The translations under genes and the position numbers were made by a program. Below are positions 17,436-26,184 of a stretch of 64,000 bases of DNA, piece by piece (positions within the stretch are counted from its first letter, which is position 1; each line of letters begins with the position of its first letter). Under the pieces are notes generated by a model. It did no database searches. It was not told the DNA's origin and saw nothing but the letters and a program-made list of their open reading frames with translations. Where the stretch lies: positions 1-64,000 of the forward strand of contig NZ_BOOW01000010.1 in the NCBI RefSeq assembly GCF_016863435.1, given 5' to 3'. Source of the DNA: Sinosporangium siamense. Its GTDB lineage: Bacteria > Actinomycetota > Actinomycetes > Streptosporangiales > Streptosporangiaceae.

Positions 17436-18249
17436 AATCCTCGATGTGACCGGGGCGGACGATCCCCGCTTGAGCGACTACACCCGGTTGCGCGACGTCG
17501 AACTCCGTAAAAGCCTCGAAGCCGAGCGCGGGTTGTTCCTGGCGGAGGGGGAGAAGGTCATCCGCCGGGCGATCGCCGCAGGCTATCCAGTGCGGTCGGT
17601 CCTCACCACGCCACGCAGGCTTGCCGGCCTCGCCGACGTGCTCGACCCGCTGGAGGCACCCGTCTACGTCGTCTCCGACGAGATCGTCGAGGGCATCGCG
17701 GGCTTCCCCGTGCACCGGGGCGCCCTGGCCTCCCTCGCCCGCGTGGCGCTGCCCACCCCGCTCGACCTGCTCGCCCGCCCAGGCGTGCGCCGCGTGCTGG
17801 TGCTGGAGGACCTCGTCGACCACGGCAACGTCGGTTCGATCTTCCGCTGCGCCGCCGCCCTCGGCGTCGACGCGGTGATCCTCTCCCCGCGCTGCGCCGA
17901 TCCCCTTTACAGACGCGCGGTGAAGGTCTCCATGGGCGCGGTCTTCGCGATCCCCTACGCGCGGATGACGGAGTGGTACAACGGCCTGGCCGAGCTGCGG
18001 TCGGCGGGCTTCCAGACCCTGGCCCTCACCCCAGACCAGTCGGCGGCCCCCATCGGCAAACTCGACCTCGGGCCGCGCGCGGCGCTGCTCCTCGGCTCGG
18101 AGGGCGACGGCCTGTCTTCCCGGTGGCTGCACGAGGCCGACCAGAATGTGTGCATCCCCATGAGCGCCACCGCCATGGACCTCGGGGTCGACTCGCTCAA
18201 CGTGGTGGCCGCCGCGGCGATCGCCTGCCACGCCCTCATGCGCCCGTAG
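17428..18249 (+). CDS. SpoU/TrmH-type RNA 2'-O-methyltransferase
   Basis: This 273-aa SPOUT-fold enzyme transfers methyl from SAM to a ribose 2'-OH of rRNA or tRNA. The family's three motifs are visible: LVLEDLVDHGNVGSIFRCA (motif 1, Asn and Arg), LLLGSEGDGLS (motif 2) and CIPMSATAMDLGVDSLNVVAA (motif 3, given in part). The N-terminal 100 residues form the substrate-binding domain with ERGLFLAEGEKVI. GTG is the start, overlapping the DUF4184 stop. The target nucleotide cannot be predicted from this sequence. Confidence 0.9.
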   Translation: MAEILDVTGADDPRLSDYTRLRDVELRKSLEAERGLFLAEGEKVIRRAIAAGYPVRSVLTTPRRLAGLADVLDPLEAPVYVVSDEIVEGIAGFPVHRGALASLARVALPTPLDLLARPGVRRVLVLEDLVDHGNVGSIFRCAAALGVDAVILSPRCADPLYRRAVKVSMGAVFAIPYARMTEWYNGLAELRSAGFQTLALTPDQSAAPIGKLDLGPRAALLLGSEGDGLSSRWLHEADQNVCIPMSATAMDLGVDSLNVVAAAAIACHALMRP

Positions 18250-18293
18250 GGCCACCGGCATGAAGCGGGGCGGGGTGGGCGCAGGGAGCCCGG

Positions 18294-19253
18294 CTACGAG
18301 CTTGAGGCCCAGTTGATCAGTTTGGTGGCGGTGCTGAAGCGGCGCTGGGCGCCGGTGTCGCCGAGGACCACGCCGATGTAGCGTTTGCCGCCGCGGTCGA
18401 CCGCGAAGGACAGGCACCAGCCGGCCGGGTTGGTGTAGCCGGTCTTCATGCCGACGGCGCCGGACACGGTGCCGAGCAGTTTGTTGGTGTTGGTCAGTGC
18501 GCGGCCGCGGGTGTGGCTGCTCTTGCGGATGGTGTACTTCCGCGTGGCGGCGATCTTCGCGAGCTGGGGGTGCGCCAGGGCGATCTTCGTGAGGGCGGCC
18601 TGGTCGCGGGCGGTGGAATAGTTGCCCTTGGCCGGCTTGGGCATGCCGTCGGGGTTGACGTAGTGGGTGTTGGCGAGGCCGAGGGTGTGGGCGGCGTTGT
18701 TCATCTTGGCGACGAACGCCGACCTGCCGGGGCCGTACCTCCGGATCAGTGCCTGTGAGGCGTCGGCGCCCGAGCTCAGCATGAGGCCGTGCAGGAGGTC
18801 GCGCACCGTGGGCCGCTCGCCCTTGCGGAAGCCGCTCCCGGCGGCGCCGGTGGCCGCGGGATAGCGCGCGTCGGCCGCGGTGATCCTGATGCGCTCGTTG
18901 AGGTCGGCCCCCTCCGACAGCACCACGTAGGCGGTCATGACCTTGGTGAGGCTGGCGACCGGGCGCCGCCGGTCCGCCCCCTTCTGGTAGTGGACGGTCC
19001 CCGTCGCACCGTCGATCAGGATCGCCGACTTCGCGCTCACAGCGGGGGCGACCCGGGTCGCGGCGGCGGGCGGTACGGCATGAGCCGGCGCGGCGTGGCC
19101 CGGCGCAGAGTGAGCCGGTGAGGCCGGGGCCGGTGCGGCAAGAGACGCGGCGTGGGCGGGCGTGACGGGCGCGGCGCCGGTGAGCCCTGCCACGACGGCT
19201 AGGAGGCCACTGCACAGCACCGCTGAGAAACGTCCGGTATGCATGCGGACCAT
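18294..19253 (-). CDS. D-alanyl-D-alanine carboxypeptidase (peptidase S11)
   Basis: The 319-aa protein has a signal peptide (to about residue 36), an Ala/Pro/His-rich linker to about residue 70, then a PBP5-like domain that trims D-Ala from peptidoglycan stem peptides. The catalytic SLTK has Ser101 and Lys104, and the KTG box is present as MKTGYT. The second motif reads LSSGADAS, where the usual SxN Asn is replaced by Ala; such replacements occur in actinobacterial members, so activity is likely but not certain. It lacks the C-terminal PBP5 beta-sheet domain and anchor. A three-copy 17-bp repeat lies in the upstream region. Confidence 0.85.
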   Translation of the reverse strand: MVRMHTGRFSAVLCSGLLAVVAGLTGAAPVTPAHAASLAAPAPASPAHSAPGHAAPAHAVPPAAATRVAPAVSAKSAILIDGATGTVHYQKGADRRRPVASLTKVMTAYVVLSEGADLNERIRITAADARYPAATGAAGSGFRKGERPTVRDLLHGLMLSSGADASQALIRRYGPGRSAFVAKMNNAAHTLGLANTHYVNPDGMPKPAKGNYSTARDQAALTKIALAHPQLAKIAATRKYTIRKSSHTRGRALTNTNKLLGTVSGAVGMKTGYTNPAGWCLSFAVDRGGKRYIGVVLGDTGAQRRFSTATKLINWASSS

Positions 19254-19289
19254 CGTGACACGGATGGCTCACACCATATGTGGATCTTT

Positions 19290-19333
19290 GAGCTATGCCA
19301 GATGAAGAGTTATGCCAGATATAGAGCTATGCC
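19290..19333. repeat. three 17-bp direct repeats upstream of the carboxypeptidase
   Basis: GAGCTATGCCAGATGAA, GAGTTATGCCAGATATA and GAGCTATGCC follow each other at exactly 17-bp intervals, 37-80 bp upstream of the carboxypeptidase start. The block is A/T-rich against its surroundings and could hold tandem operators. Confidence 0.7.
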
Positions 19334-19412
19334 TCTCCAGGCTTCCCAGACTGATATCAGGAACTCCTGGAAGGACCAGTGGAAAGGGATGAGAACGACA
19401 GATAACGCGGGG

Positions 19413-19952
19413 TTAGACACCCGCCATGGCATCCGGCGACACCGCCGCCTGCTTTGCCCGGCGTCTGCGCCGCCACATGACGAACCCCGCGATCAGCGCG
19501 GCGGCCACCACGGCGACCCCGGCCGCGATGAGGGGCGACTCCGCCGCGAGCAGCAGCCACCCCCACAGCACCGAGTAGAGGCCGAAAAGCGTGACCGGCA
19601 CCCAGGTGAGGCAGCCGAGCGCGCTGGCCACGACATACCACGGATAGGAGATGCGCAGCACTCCGGCGACCCAGGGCAGGGTGTGCCGCAGGACGGGCAC
19701 CCAGAAGCACCCGTAGACCGCGAGCGCGCCCCAACGCCTGACGGCGTTCTCCACCTTGAGGATGGCCGCCTGGTCGATCCTCCTGCCGAGACGGGACTTG
19801 TAGACACGCTCGCCGACGGTGTAGCCGACCCAGTAGTAGACCTGGAAGGCGGCGAACAGCCCGGCCCCGCCCACGAGGGCCCATAGCCACAGCGGCATGC
19901 CGAACACCGATGCGGATGTGGGGTCGGGGATCAATGCCTGAAGTGGCCGCAT
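19413..19952 (-). CDS. VTT/DedA-like membrane protein
   Basis: The 179-aa protein has four to five hydrophobic segments and the VTT (SNARE-associated) core: RRWGALAVYGCFWVPVLRHTLPWVAGVLRI with the following YPWYVVASALGC helix (quoted here in pieces). DedA-type proteins flip undecaprenyl phosphate or phospholipids. The membrane part is followed by a basic Arg/Lys C-terminus. The Arg-His-Pro pattern of the re-entrant loop is partly kept. A possible iron box lies 35 bp upstream of the ATG. It is divergent from a small gene at 20145. Confidence 0.7.
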   Translation of the reverse strand: MRPLQALIPDPTSASVFGMPLWLWALVGGAGLFAAFQVYYWVGYTVGERVYKSRLGRRIDQAAILKVENAVRRWGALAVYGCFWVPVLRHTLPWVAGVLRISYPWYVVASALGCLTWVPVTLFGLYSVLWGWLLLAAESPLIAAGVAVVAAALIAGFVMWRRRRRAKQAAVSPDAMAGV

Positions 19953-19986
19953 GGAAGCTCATCACCGCCCGTCCGTCATATGCATC

Positions 19987-20005
19987 TTAGGTCAGCCTTG
20001 CCTTA
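19987..20005. promoter_or_regulatory. possible iron box (DtxR/IdeR-type operator)
   Basis: The 19-bp TTAGGTCAGCCTTGCCTTA matches 14 of 19 positions of the actinobacterial iron-box consensus (TTAGGTTAGGCTAACCTAA), with the left half matching 8 of 9. It lies between divergent genes, 35 bp from the VTT protein start, where IdeR or DmdR binding would repress transcription. Confidence 0.4.
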
Positions 20006-20144
20006 GCCCTCGCATGGGCCGGTCACGACGTTTCCCCGCCTCGATCCAAGCACCTGACCTGGCCGTCTGGCACTGCAAGCGGATGTCAACCATAGATCAA
20101 GCCCAGGGGCGTAAACCTGAGGGGAATGAAAGGGGTAAACCTCA

Positions 20145-20396
20145 ATGGATGTGCGAAGGAGGGTGGGACCGGCGGTCGTCAGAGGTACGGCGACCGCGGC
20201 CAAGCTCCTGATCGCCACTCTCGCGTTCACCGGCGTGTACGTCGGCGCCGCTGGAAACGGCACCGGGCCGCCGGCCGCCGGACCCAGCGTGCTCATGGTG
20301 ACCTTGAGCTCGCACGTCTCGCCGATCGACGCCGATGGCGCCGCACCCGCCCCGGCCGTCGCATCGGCCACGGAGGAGCGGCTCACGACGAAGTGA
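20145..20396 (+). CDS. small exported or membrane protein
   Basis: This 83-aa frame has strong G/C third-position bias and a plausible AAAGGGG upstream of ATG. Residues 18-36 (AKLLIATLAFTGVYVGAAG) form one hydrophobic segment after a basic start, so it is a signal peptide or anchor; the rest is Ala/Pro/Ser-rich. No family is recognised. Its last 14 bases overlap the 3' end of the convergent SARP regulator gene. The GTAAACCT element is repeated 23 bp apart just before the gene. Confidence 0.5.
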   Translation: MDVRRRVGPAVVRGTATAAKLLIATLAFTGVYVGAAGNGTGPPAAGPSVLMVTLSSHVSPIDADGAAPAPAVASATEERLTTK

Positions 20397-23300
20397 TGCC
20401 GGGCACGTTGCCGATCGCCCGCCGGGCGGCCTCGACCCAGCGCGGCACACCCACGCGTTCGGCCACCGCGAGCGCCTTGTCGTAGTGCGCCCGTGCGTCG
20501 CCCGCGCGGCCGAGCCGCAGCGCCAGATCGCCCAGCGTCAGCGCCACCGGCCACAGCGCGACCACCCCTGTGCCCGCGCCCGCGATGCGGTCGGAGAACG
20601 GCGTGAGCGTGTCATAGGCCTCCCGCATGCGGTCGAGGTCGCCCAGCAGCATGCCCGCGAGCGCCCGCCAGATCATGACCAGCTCGTAGAGGAAGTCCGG
20701 CCGCACCGGGGCGCGCGAGGCCGCGACCGCCGCCGCGTCGCGCGGGTGCCCGGCGGAGGCCAGCGCCAGCGCGTAGGCGTCGGTGGTCCACTTCGCCCCC
20801 CGCTGATGCGCCTCGGCCAGCGGCTCCACCATGTCGGCCGCCCTGCCGTCCACCAAGTGCAGGCAGAACGTCGTGATCAACGGGAGGTCCTGGCGGCCCT
20901 CCAGCATGCCCGCCCGCGCCGTCATCCGCGCCGCCTCGCGGTAGGCGACGCCGGCCCGCGGATAGTCACCCGCGATCATGTGCCGCTGCCCGGCGTACCA
21001 CGCTCCGACCGCCATCGGGGCGGGCAGGCCGTACTTCCTGGCGAGCCGCTCGGCGGCGGCCACATGCGCGTCGGCGGCGGCGAAATCTCCTCTGGCCGCC
21101 GAACACTCCAGCAGCACCAGATGCGCCAGCGCCTGCACGGACACCTGACCCGACCGCTCGGCCACCTCAAGCAGCTCACGCCCGATGGCCTCGCGCTCGT
21201 CCACCGCGGGTATTCCGTATGACTGGCGCAGCCGCCCGCTCAGCGCCACCGCGAGCAGCGCCGGGTCGCCGCTCAGCCGGGCCAGCTCCTCGGCCTCCAG
21301 CGACGCCTGGTGGCCCCGGCCGCCGGCCGAGCCCTCCAGCTCAAGCGCGAGGGTCGCGAGCAGGCTGGCCCGCAGCGCCTGCTCGTCGGTCGGCAGCTCG
21401 ACCAGTGCCTTCTCGGTGACATCGACGATCTCCCAGGCGGTGCGGGTGAAGTCGCGCGCCATGCCCTTGTGCGGCACCGCCAGCGAGGCCGCGACCCGGG
21501 CGGTCAACTCAAGATCGCCGAGGGGCAGCGCCGCGTCCATCGCCTCCCTGCGGTGCCTGCGCGCCGCGGCCATGTCGCCGCAAAGCGCCAGCGCCTTGAT
21601 CAGGTGCAAGGTCAGCAGCAGCCGCTCCCGGGTGCGCTCACGTCCGTCGGCCCGCCCCGAGCGGTCGAACGCCGCGATGCCCCGCTGCCAGAGCGTCGCC
21701 GCCTCGCGATGCGCGAAGCGCCGCTCGGCCTGCTCGGCCGCGAGCCCCGCATAATGCACCGCCTTGGCCGCGGTCTCCGCGGTGCCCGCCGCGTCGTAGT
21801 GATGGGCCAGCGCCGCCACGTCGGCGGGCGTGCGCCGCTCCACCACCGCCGCCACCGCGGCGTGCAGCCGGGAACGGCGAAGCCTCGACGCGTCGGAGTA
21901 GATCGTGTCCCGCACCAGATCGTGGTCGAACCGCAGCGACCCGGGGCCGGGCTCGGTCACCAGGCCCGCCAGCAGGGCCGCCTCCACGGCCTCTACCACC
22001 GCGTCCTCGTTGCCCGCCACGTCGACCAGCACGTCCACGTCGACGTCGCGGCCGATCACCGCGGCCTGGAGCAGGATCTGCTGAGCCGCTGCGGGCAGCC
22101 GCGAGATGCGCCGCCGTAACACGTCGCGCACACCCGACGGCACCCCGAGCACGACCTGCTCGGGCGTCGCCCGGGTGGTCGCCGTCTCGGAGTCGAGCAG
22201 CCGCACGGTCTCGCGCACGAAGAACGGGTTGCCACCGGTGCGTTCGACTATGCCGAGCACCGCCTCCTCCGGCACCTCACGCACACAGGTCGCCCGCACG
22301 AGCTCGGCCACAGCGGCCGGATCGAGTCCCGACAGCCCCACCCGCACCGGCTCCAGCCTGGCCAGCGCGGCGAGCACCTCGGCCTGCCGGTCGTCCAGCT
22401 CGCTGTCCCGGCAGGTCACCACCAGCAGCACCCGGCTGGTGGCGAGCAGGCTGGGTAACGCGCGCAGCAGCGCCAGCGTCTGATCGTCGGCCCAGTGGAG
22501 ATCCTCTAGCGTGATCAGCATGCGGGACTGCCTGGTTATGCCGTTCAGATAGCCGCCGACCGCCCTGTGCAGCCGGAAACCGCCCGTGACCTGGTCGTCA
22601 TCGGGGTCGGGGGCGGCATCGTCGAGCAGCGGCGCCAGCAATTGACCGTATTCGCCCGGGCCTGCCGCCGTGACCAGTGTCCGCAGGATCTCGACCCACG
22701 CCCACCCCGGAGGGGTCGCACTGGAGTCGGGGCAGGCGCCCGACGTGGTGATCCACCCCTCCGTCGCCAGCCGGTCGGCCAGCCTGCGCACCAGGGTCGT
22801 CTTGCCCTCGCCGGCGTCGCCGCTGACGATCGCCGACGTGAAGCGCCCCGTGCGGGCCGCGGCGGCGAGCAGGTGCGACAACTCGGCGTCGCGGCCGACG
22901 AACGGCTCGGGCTCCAGCGGAGGCGGCTCGACCGCAGGCGCCGACGGGCGCGGCGGCCACGTGTCGGCCACCGCCGCCAGCGGCGAGGGGCGGCTGTGGC
23001 GCGCCGGGGTGGTGGTGAGCTCAAGGCCCGGGTCCTGGGACAGGATGTCCGACTCCAGCTTGCGCAGCGCGGGCCCCGGGTCGATGCCCAGTTCGTCGGC
23101 GAGCATCGCCCGTGCCCGCCGCAGCGCCGCCAGCGCGTCGCCCTGCCGCCCGCACCTGTAGAGGCCGAGCGCCAGCAGGCGCCAGCCCTCCTCGCGCAGC
23201 GGATGCTCGGTGGTCAGCGCCTCAAGGTCGGGCACGGTCTCCGCGGGCAGCCCCAGCCGCAGACCCGTGTCCGCGTGCCGCTCACGGGCCACCAGCCGCA

Positions 23301-23796
23301 GCTCCGTGAGCCGGTTGACCTCCGCCTCCGCCCACGGCTGGTCGGCGAAATCGGAGTACGGTGTGCCCTGCCACAGCCCGAGCGCCTTCTCGAGCCTCGT
23401 CCGCGCGGCCAGCGGGTCCTCAGACTCCAGATGCTCGCCCGCGGCCCGCACCATCGCCGCGAAACGCAGCGCGTCGACCTGGTCGGGCGCCACCCGCAGC
23501 GCATATCCCGACGCGACGGTCACCAGCAGCCGGTTGGGGCCTCCGCGTGGTCTGCCCGGCTCAAGCACACGGCGCAGACGCGAGATGTAGACCTGGAGGC
23601 CCGACTGCGCCCCCTTGGCCGTGTCGTCGGCCCACAGGTCGTAGAGGAGCGAGTCGACGGGGACCACCTGGCCTCGCGCCACCAGCAGCCGGGCGAGCAC
23701 GGCCCGCTGGCGTAAGCCGCCGAGATCGAGCTCCCTCTCGCCCTCACAGGCCCCGACCGGCCCGAGAACTCGAAACGCCACCATGTCAGCCGCCAC
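20383..23796 (-). CDS. AfsR/SARP-type regulator with AAA ATPase and TPR region
   Basis: The 1137-aa protein combines an OmpR-like winged helix (about residues 8-98), a bacterial transcriptional activation domain (about 100-250), an FVGRDAELS entry into an AAA/NACHT-like ATPase with Walker A GDAGEGKTT (326-334) and a LEDLHWAD Walker B-like segment, and a long helical TPR-type C-terminus. Such proteins activate secondary metabolism or developmental genes in actinomycetes and may sense a ligand through the repeats. No biosynthetic cluster of natural products is in this window, so the target is unknown. The GTG start and the internal ATG at 23784 are both possible. Confidence 0.9.
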   Translation of the reverse strand: MAADMVAFRVLGPVGACEGERELDLGGLRQRAVLARLLVARGQVVPVDSLLYDLWADDTAKGAQSGLQVYISRLRRVLEPGRPRGGPNRLLVTVASGYALRVAPDQVDALRFAAMVRAAGEHLESEDPLAARTRLEKALGLWQGTPYSDFADQPWAEAEVNRLTELRLVARERHADTGLRLGLPAETVPDLEALTTEHPLREEGWRLLALGLYRCGRQGDALAALRRARAMLADELGIDPGPALRKLESDILSQDPGLELTTTPARHSRPSPLAAVADTWPPRPSAPAVEPPPLEPEPFVGRDAELSHLLAAAARTGRFTSAIVSGDAGEGKTTLVRRLADRLATEGWITTSGACPDSSATPPGWAWVEILRTLVTAAGPGEYGQLLAPLLDDAAPDPDDDQVTGGFRLHRAVGGYLNGITRQSRMLITLEDLHWADDQTLALLRALPSLLATSRVLLVVTCRDSELDDRQAEVLAALARLEPVRVGLSGLDPAAVAELVRATCVREVPEEAVLGIVERTGGNPFFVRETVRLLDSETATTRATPEQVVLGVPSGVRDVLRRRISRLPAAAQQILLQAAVIGRDVDVDVLVDVAGNEDAVVEAVEAALLAGLVTEPGPGSLRFDHDLVRDTIYSDASRLRRSRLHAAVAAVVERRTPADVAALAHHYDAAGTAETAAKAVHYAGLAAEQAERRFAHREAATLWQRGIAAFDRSGRADGRERTRERLLLTLHLIKALALCGDMAAARRHRREAMDAALPLGDLELTARVAASLAVPHKGMARDFTRTAWEIVDVTEKALVELPTDEQALRASLLATLALELEGSAGGRGHQASLEAEELARLSGDPALLAVALSGRLRQSYGIPAVDEREAIGRELLEVAERSGQVSVQALAHLVLLECSAARGDFAAADAHVAAAERLARKYGLPAPMAVGAWYAGQRHMIAGDYPRAGVAYREAARMTARAGMLEGRQDLPLITTFCLHLVDGRAADMVEPLAEAHQRGAKWTTDAYALALASAGHPRDAAAVAASRAPVRPDFLYELVMIWRALAGMLLGDLDRMREAYDTLTPFSDRIAGAGTGVVALWPVALTLGDLALRLGRAGDARAHYDKALAVAERVGVPRWVEAARRAIGNVPGITSS

Positions 23797-23868
23797 GCTA
23801 TGTGGACCTTCGAATCACGCACAAGGTATTTGCCACTCTCGGGTCGGGGGGTCTTGCTCTCGATCGTG

Positions 23869-25164
23869 TCACGCGCGCGTGCGGGGCTGTCCCGAGCCGG
23901 TGTCCTTCCTGCCGGCTCGCGACGGGGTGCCGGCGGACGGGGCGCCCGGCGGCGAGGTGTTGGACGGCGGGGTATCGGGTGGCCGGCTGTCGGGTGACGG
24001 GGCATCGGGTGACAGGGCGTCGGACGGCGGTGTGCCGGGTGACGCGGGGTCGGATGGCGCGGTGTCGGATGGCGCGGTGTCAGATGGCGCGGCGTCGGAT
24101 GGCAGGGACTCTCCTCGGGACGGCGAACCGGCGGCCGTGGCGCGGTCGCGCTTGCGGAGCAGAGCCCACGCGCCCAACGCCAGCCCGCCGAAGGGGATCT
24201 CGATAGTGTAGGTCCAGAACCCGAACAGCAGTGCTGCGGCTATCGCTCCCTCGGGCGCGGCCCCGAAGGCGATCAGCAGCGCGCTTGTGCCGGCCTCCAT
24301 GATGCCGGTGCCGCTCGGGGTCACCACCGCGGTGGTGAGCACCCTCGACAGGGCGAAGACCGCGATCGACTGGGCGAGCCCCGGATAGACCCCCGCCGCG
24401 TGCAGGCAGCACACGAGGATCAGCCACTGGAGCCCCAGGAAGGCGATCATGCCGAGGGACAGGCCCGGCCAGCGCCGCCGTACGACGTCGGCGGTGTCGG
24501 CGCGCAGCCGCTCCAGCGCCGCCGACGCGGCGTTGGGCGACCGGCGCAGCCGCGCGGGCAGCAGCCTCATCAGCGCGTCGAGCCCCCGGCCGAGCAGCTC
24601 GGCGGCCCGTGTCCAGTAGAGCGCGACCGCCACGACCGCGACCAGCACCAGGATCGACACCGCGCCCACCCAGCCGGCCCGCGCCACCGCCGGGTTGGGG
24701 ACCTCGCCCGCCGATAGCAGGGCGACGATGCCCACGGCCGGGAGGATGAACCTGAACAGGGTGTTCCACACCCCGCTGACCAGCATGGACACCACGACCG
24801 AGCGGATCTGGAAACCCCACCCCCTCGTCATGGCGACCGTCATGGCCATGCCCGCCGCCCCGCCGAACGGCAGCAGGTTGCTCACGGCGCTGCCCGCCGC
24901 GTTGAGCGTCAGCGCCTGCGCGTGGTTCAACCCGGGAAGGGAGGCCGTCAACACGAACGTGTAAGCGATCAGGCTGGCCAGCCAGACCGCCGCCATCAGC
25001 CCGATCATGCCGGGGGAGATGCCGGCGAACTCCGCGGCGATCTGCGACCACGACACGTCCCTGCCGGTGAGCAACTTCACAATCGACGGGAGGAACACCA
25101 CCAAGATGGCCGCGAGGGCCAGGGATGCGACCGATAGGCCGATCTGAAGCCACCGGTTCTTCAT
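23869..25164 (-). CDS. UPF0104/LPG synthase TM-like membrane protein
   Basis: The first 345 residues of this 431-aa protein form eight or so membrane segments of the UPF0104 family (the flippase-like membrane part of lysylphosphatidylglycerol synthase), including AAGSAVSNLLPFGGAAGM and VVTPSGTGIMEAG. No aminoacyltransferase domain follows. Instead the last 85 residues are a Pro/Ser/Asp/Thr tail with PSDTA-like pentapeptides from 15-bp repeats. AGGAG precedes the ATG. It sits just downstream of the PIG-L gene, so a role in transporting a glycolipid or lipid-linked sugar across the membrane is likely but inferred. Confidence 0.75.
   Translation of the reverse strand: MKNRWLQIGLSVASLALAAILVVFLPSIVKLLTGRDVSWSQIAAEFAGISPGMIGLMAAVWLASLIAYTFVLTASLPGLNHAQALTLNAAGSAVSNLLPFGGAAGMAMTVAMTRGWGFQIRSVVVSMLVSGVWNTLFRFILPAVGIVALLSAGEVPNPAVARAGWVGAVSILVLVAVVAVALYWTRAAELLGRGLDALMRLLPARLRRSPNAASAALERLRADTADVVRRRWPGLSLGMIAFLGLQWLILVCCLHAAGVYPGLAQSIAVFALSRVLTTAVVTPSGTGIMEAGTSALLIAFGAAPEGAIAAALLFGFWTYTIEIPFGGLALGAWALLRKRDRATAAGSPSRGESLPSDAAPSDTAPSDTAPSDPASPGTPPSDALSPDAPSPDSRPPDTPPSNTSPPGAPSAGTPSRAGRKDTGSGQPRTRA
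24052..24111 (-). repeat. four 15-bp in-frame repeats (PSDTA type)
   Basis: Units of GGATGGCGCGGTGTC, two identical and two with few changes, encode the Pro-Ser-Asp-Thr-Ala run of the UPF0104 protein tail. Less regular related units extend to about 23940. Confidence 0.8.
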
Positions 25165-25182
25165 CTGGTCTCCTCGTCCGGC

Positions 25183-26007
25183 TCAGCCGTGGCCGGTCGG
25201 CCAATGGTCGAATGGATGTGTCAGGCGGGTGCCCTCGGGGAGATCACGCCTTACATACCACTCCGTGCCGAAGATCAACCTGTAGAGCACAGCCGGCACC
25301 TTGAGCATGACCGCCAACGTTCGCGGCCCCTCCCCGCCGGCCGCCTGCGTCACATGGGCGGCCATGCTGGCCCGCTTCTGCCCGGCGAACCGCCGCACGT
25401 TGATCCGGTGGGTGATTGTCTCACCCGGGGAGTAGGCCCGCTCGAAGGTTCGGATGTCGAACTCCGGGGGGAATTTATAGAAACGGCTGGCCAGCCGCAA
25501 ACCCTTGAGCAGCGGATCCCTGTTGACGGTGGCCTCCAGCAGCACCGGCGTGCCCGCGATCTCCGCTGCGCGGGCCCCCACCCTGTGCACCTGCACATGA
25601 TCGGGATGCCCGTAGCCGCCCGCCGGATCGTAGATCGTCAGCAGGTCGGCCCCCTCGTCTGTGAGCACCTTCGCCAGCCGCTCCGCCGCCTCCTCCGAGT
25701 CGGCGTCGATGAACGCGTTGTCCGGTCGCTCCTCGGCCACCCCGCCGCTGCTGCTGAGCCCGGAATCCCCGTAACCCAGCAACACCACCCGAGCGCATCC
25801 GAGGGCCGCGGCCGACTTATACAACTCGGCCATGCGCGTCTTGCCGAGGTCCTCCCCGGGCTCCACGTCGGCGAGCCCCCGCTCACCGGCCGTCGCCACC
25901 ACCAGCACCACACGATGGCCCTCGGCGGCCAACATCGCCATGGTGCCCGCGGTCAGCAGAGCCTCGTCGTCTGGATGGGCGTGGAAGAACACAGCGGTAC
26001 GCGACAC
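25183..26007 (-). CDS. PIG-L/LmbE family deacetylase
   Basis: The protein (274 aa from GTG 26007) opens with VFFHAHPDDE and later has GYGHPDHVQVH, the two zinc-binding motifs of PIG-L-type N-deacetylases such as MshB. It should remove acetyl from a GlcNAc-like group on a small molecule or lipid. GTG 26007 places the zinc motif at the usual distance; a GTG at 26049 is a possible alternative. Divergence from a GT4 gene and coupling to a UPF0104 gene recall a glycolipid pathway in which sugar is added, deacetylated and then flipped. Mycothiol synthesis is an alternative, but no mshC or mshD is nearby. Confidence 0.85.
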   Translation of the reverse strand: MSRTAVFFHAHPDDEALLTAGTMAMLAAEGHRVVLVVATAGERGLADVEPGEDLGKTRMAELYKSAAALGCARVVLLGYGDSGLSSSGGVAEERPDNAFIDADSEEAAERLAKVLTDEGADLLTIYDPAGGYGHPDHVQVHRVGARAAEIAGTPVLLEATVNRDPLLKGLRLASRFYKFPPEFDIRTFERAYSPGETITHRINVRRFAGQKRASMAAHVTQAAGGEGPRTLAVMLKVPAVLYRLIFGTEWYVRRDLPEGTRLTHPFDHWPTGHG

Positions 26008-26184
26008 ACATCCATTGTCGCGCCTGAACCCCTCCTCATGCCGCCTCACGCACGAGCTGGACGGTTGTGCCTCCAGTGTCCTTCCTCACCCTCGGCCTTC
26101 GGCCCCGGCGGAGCCGCCGATGAGCGCCGCTCCGGCCGCGGGGTGGATTTGGGGGGAGGGGATTTTCTCTGGGAGGCTGGCGGG

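Noticed and set aside
20383-23796. Natural-product cluster around the SARP regulator
   Set aside because: No PKS, NRPS, terpene or RiPP biosynthetic enzymes are adjacent within the window.
25189-26184. N-terminal extension of the GT4 enzyme
   Set aside because: The frame is open but antisense to the PIG-L gene; the GTG at 26185 has a good ribosome binding site and the GT4 fold begins there.
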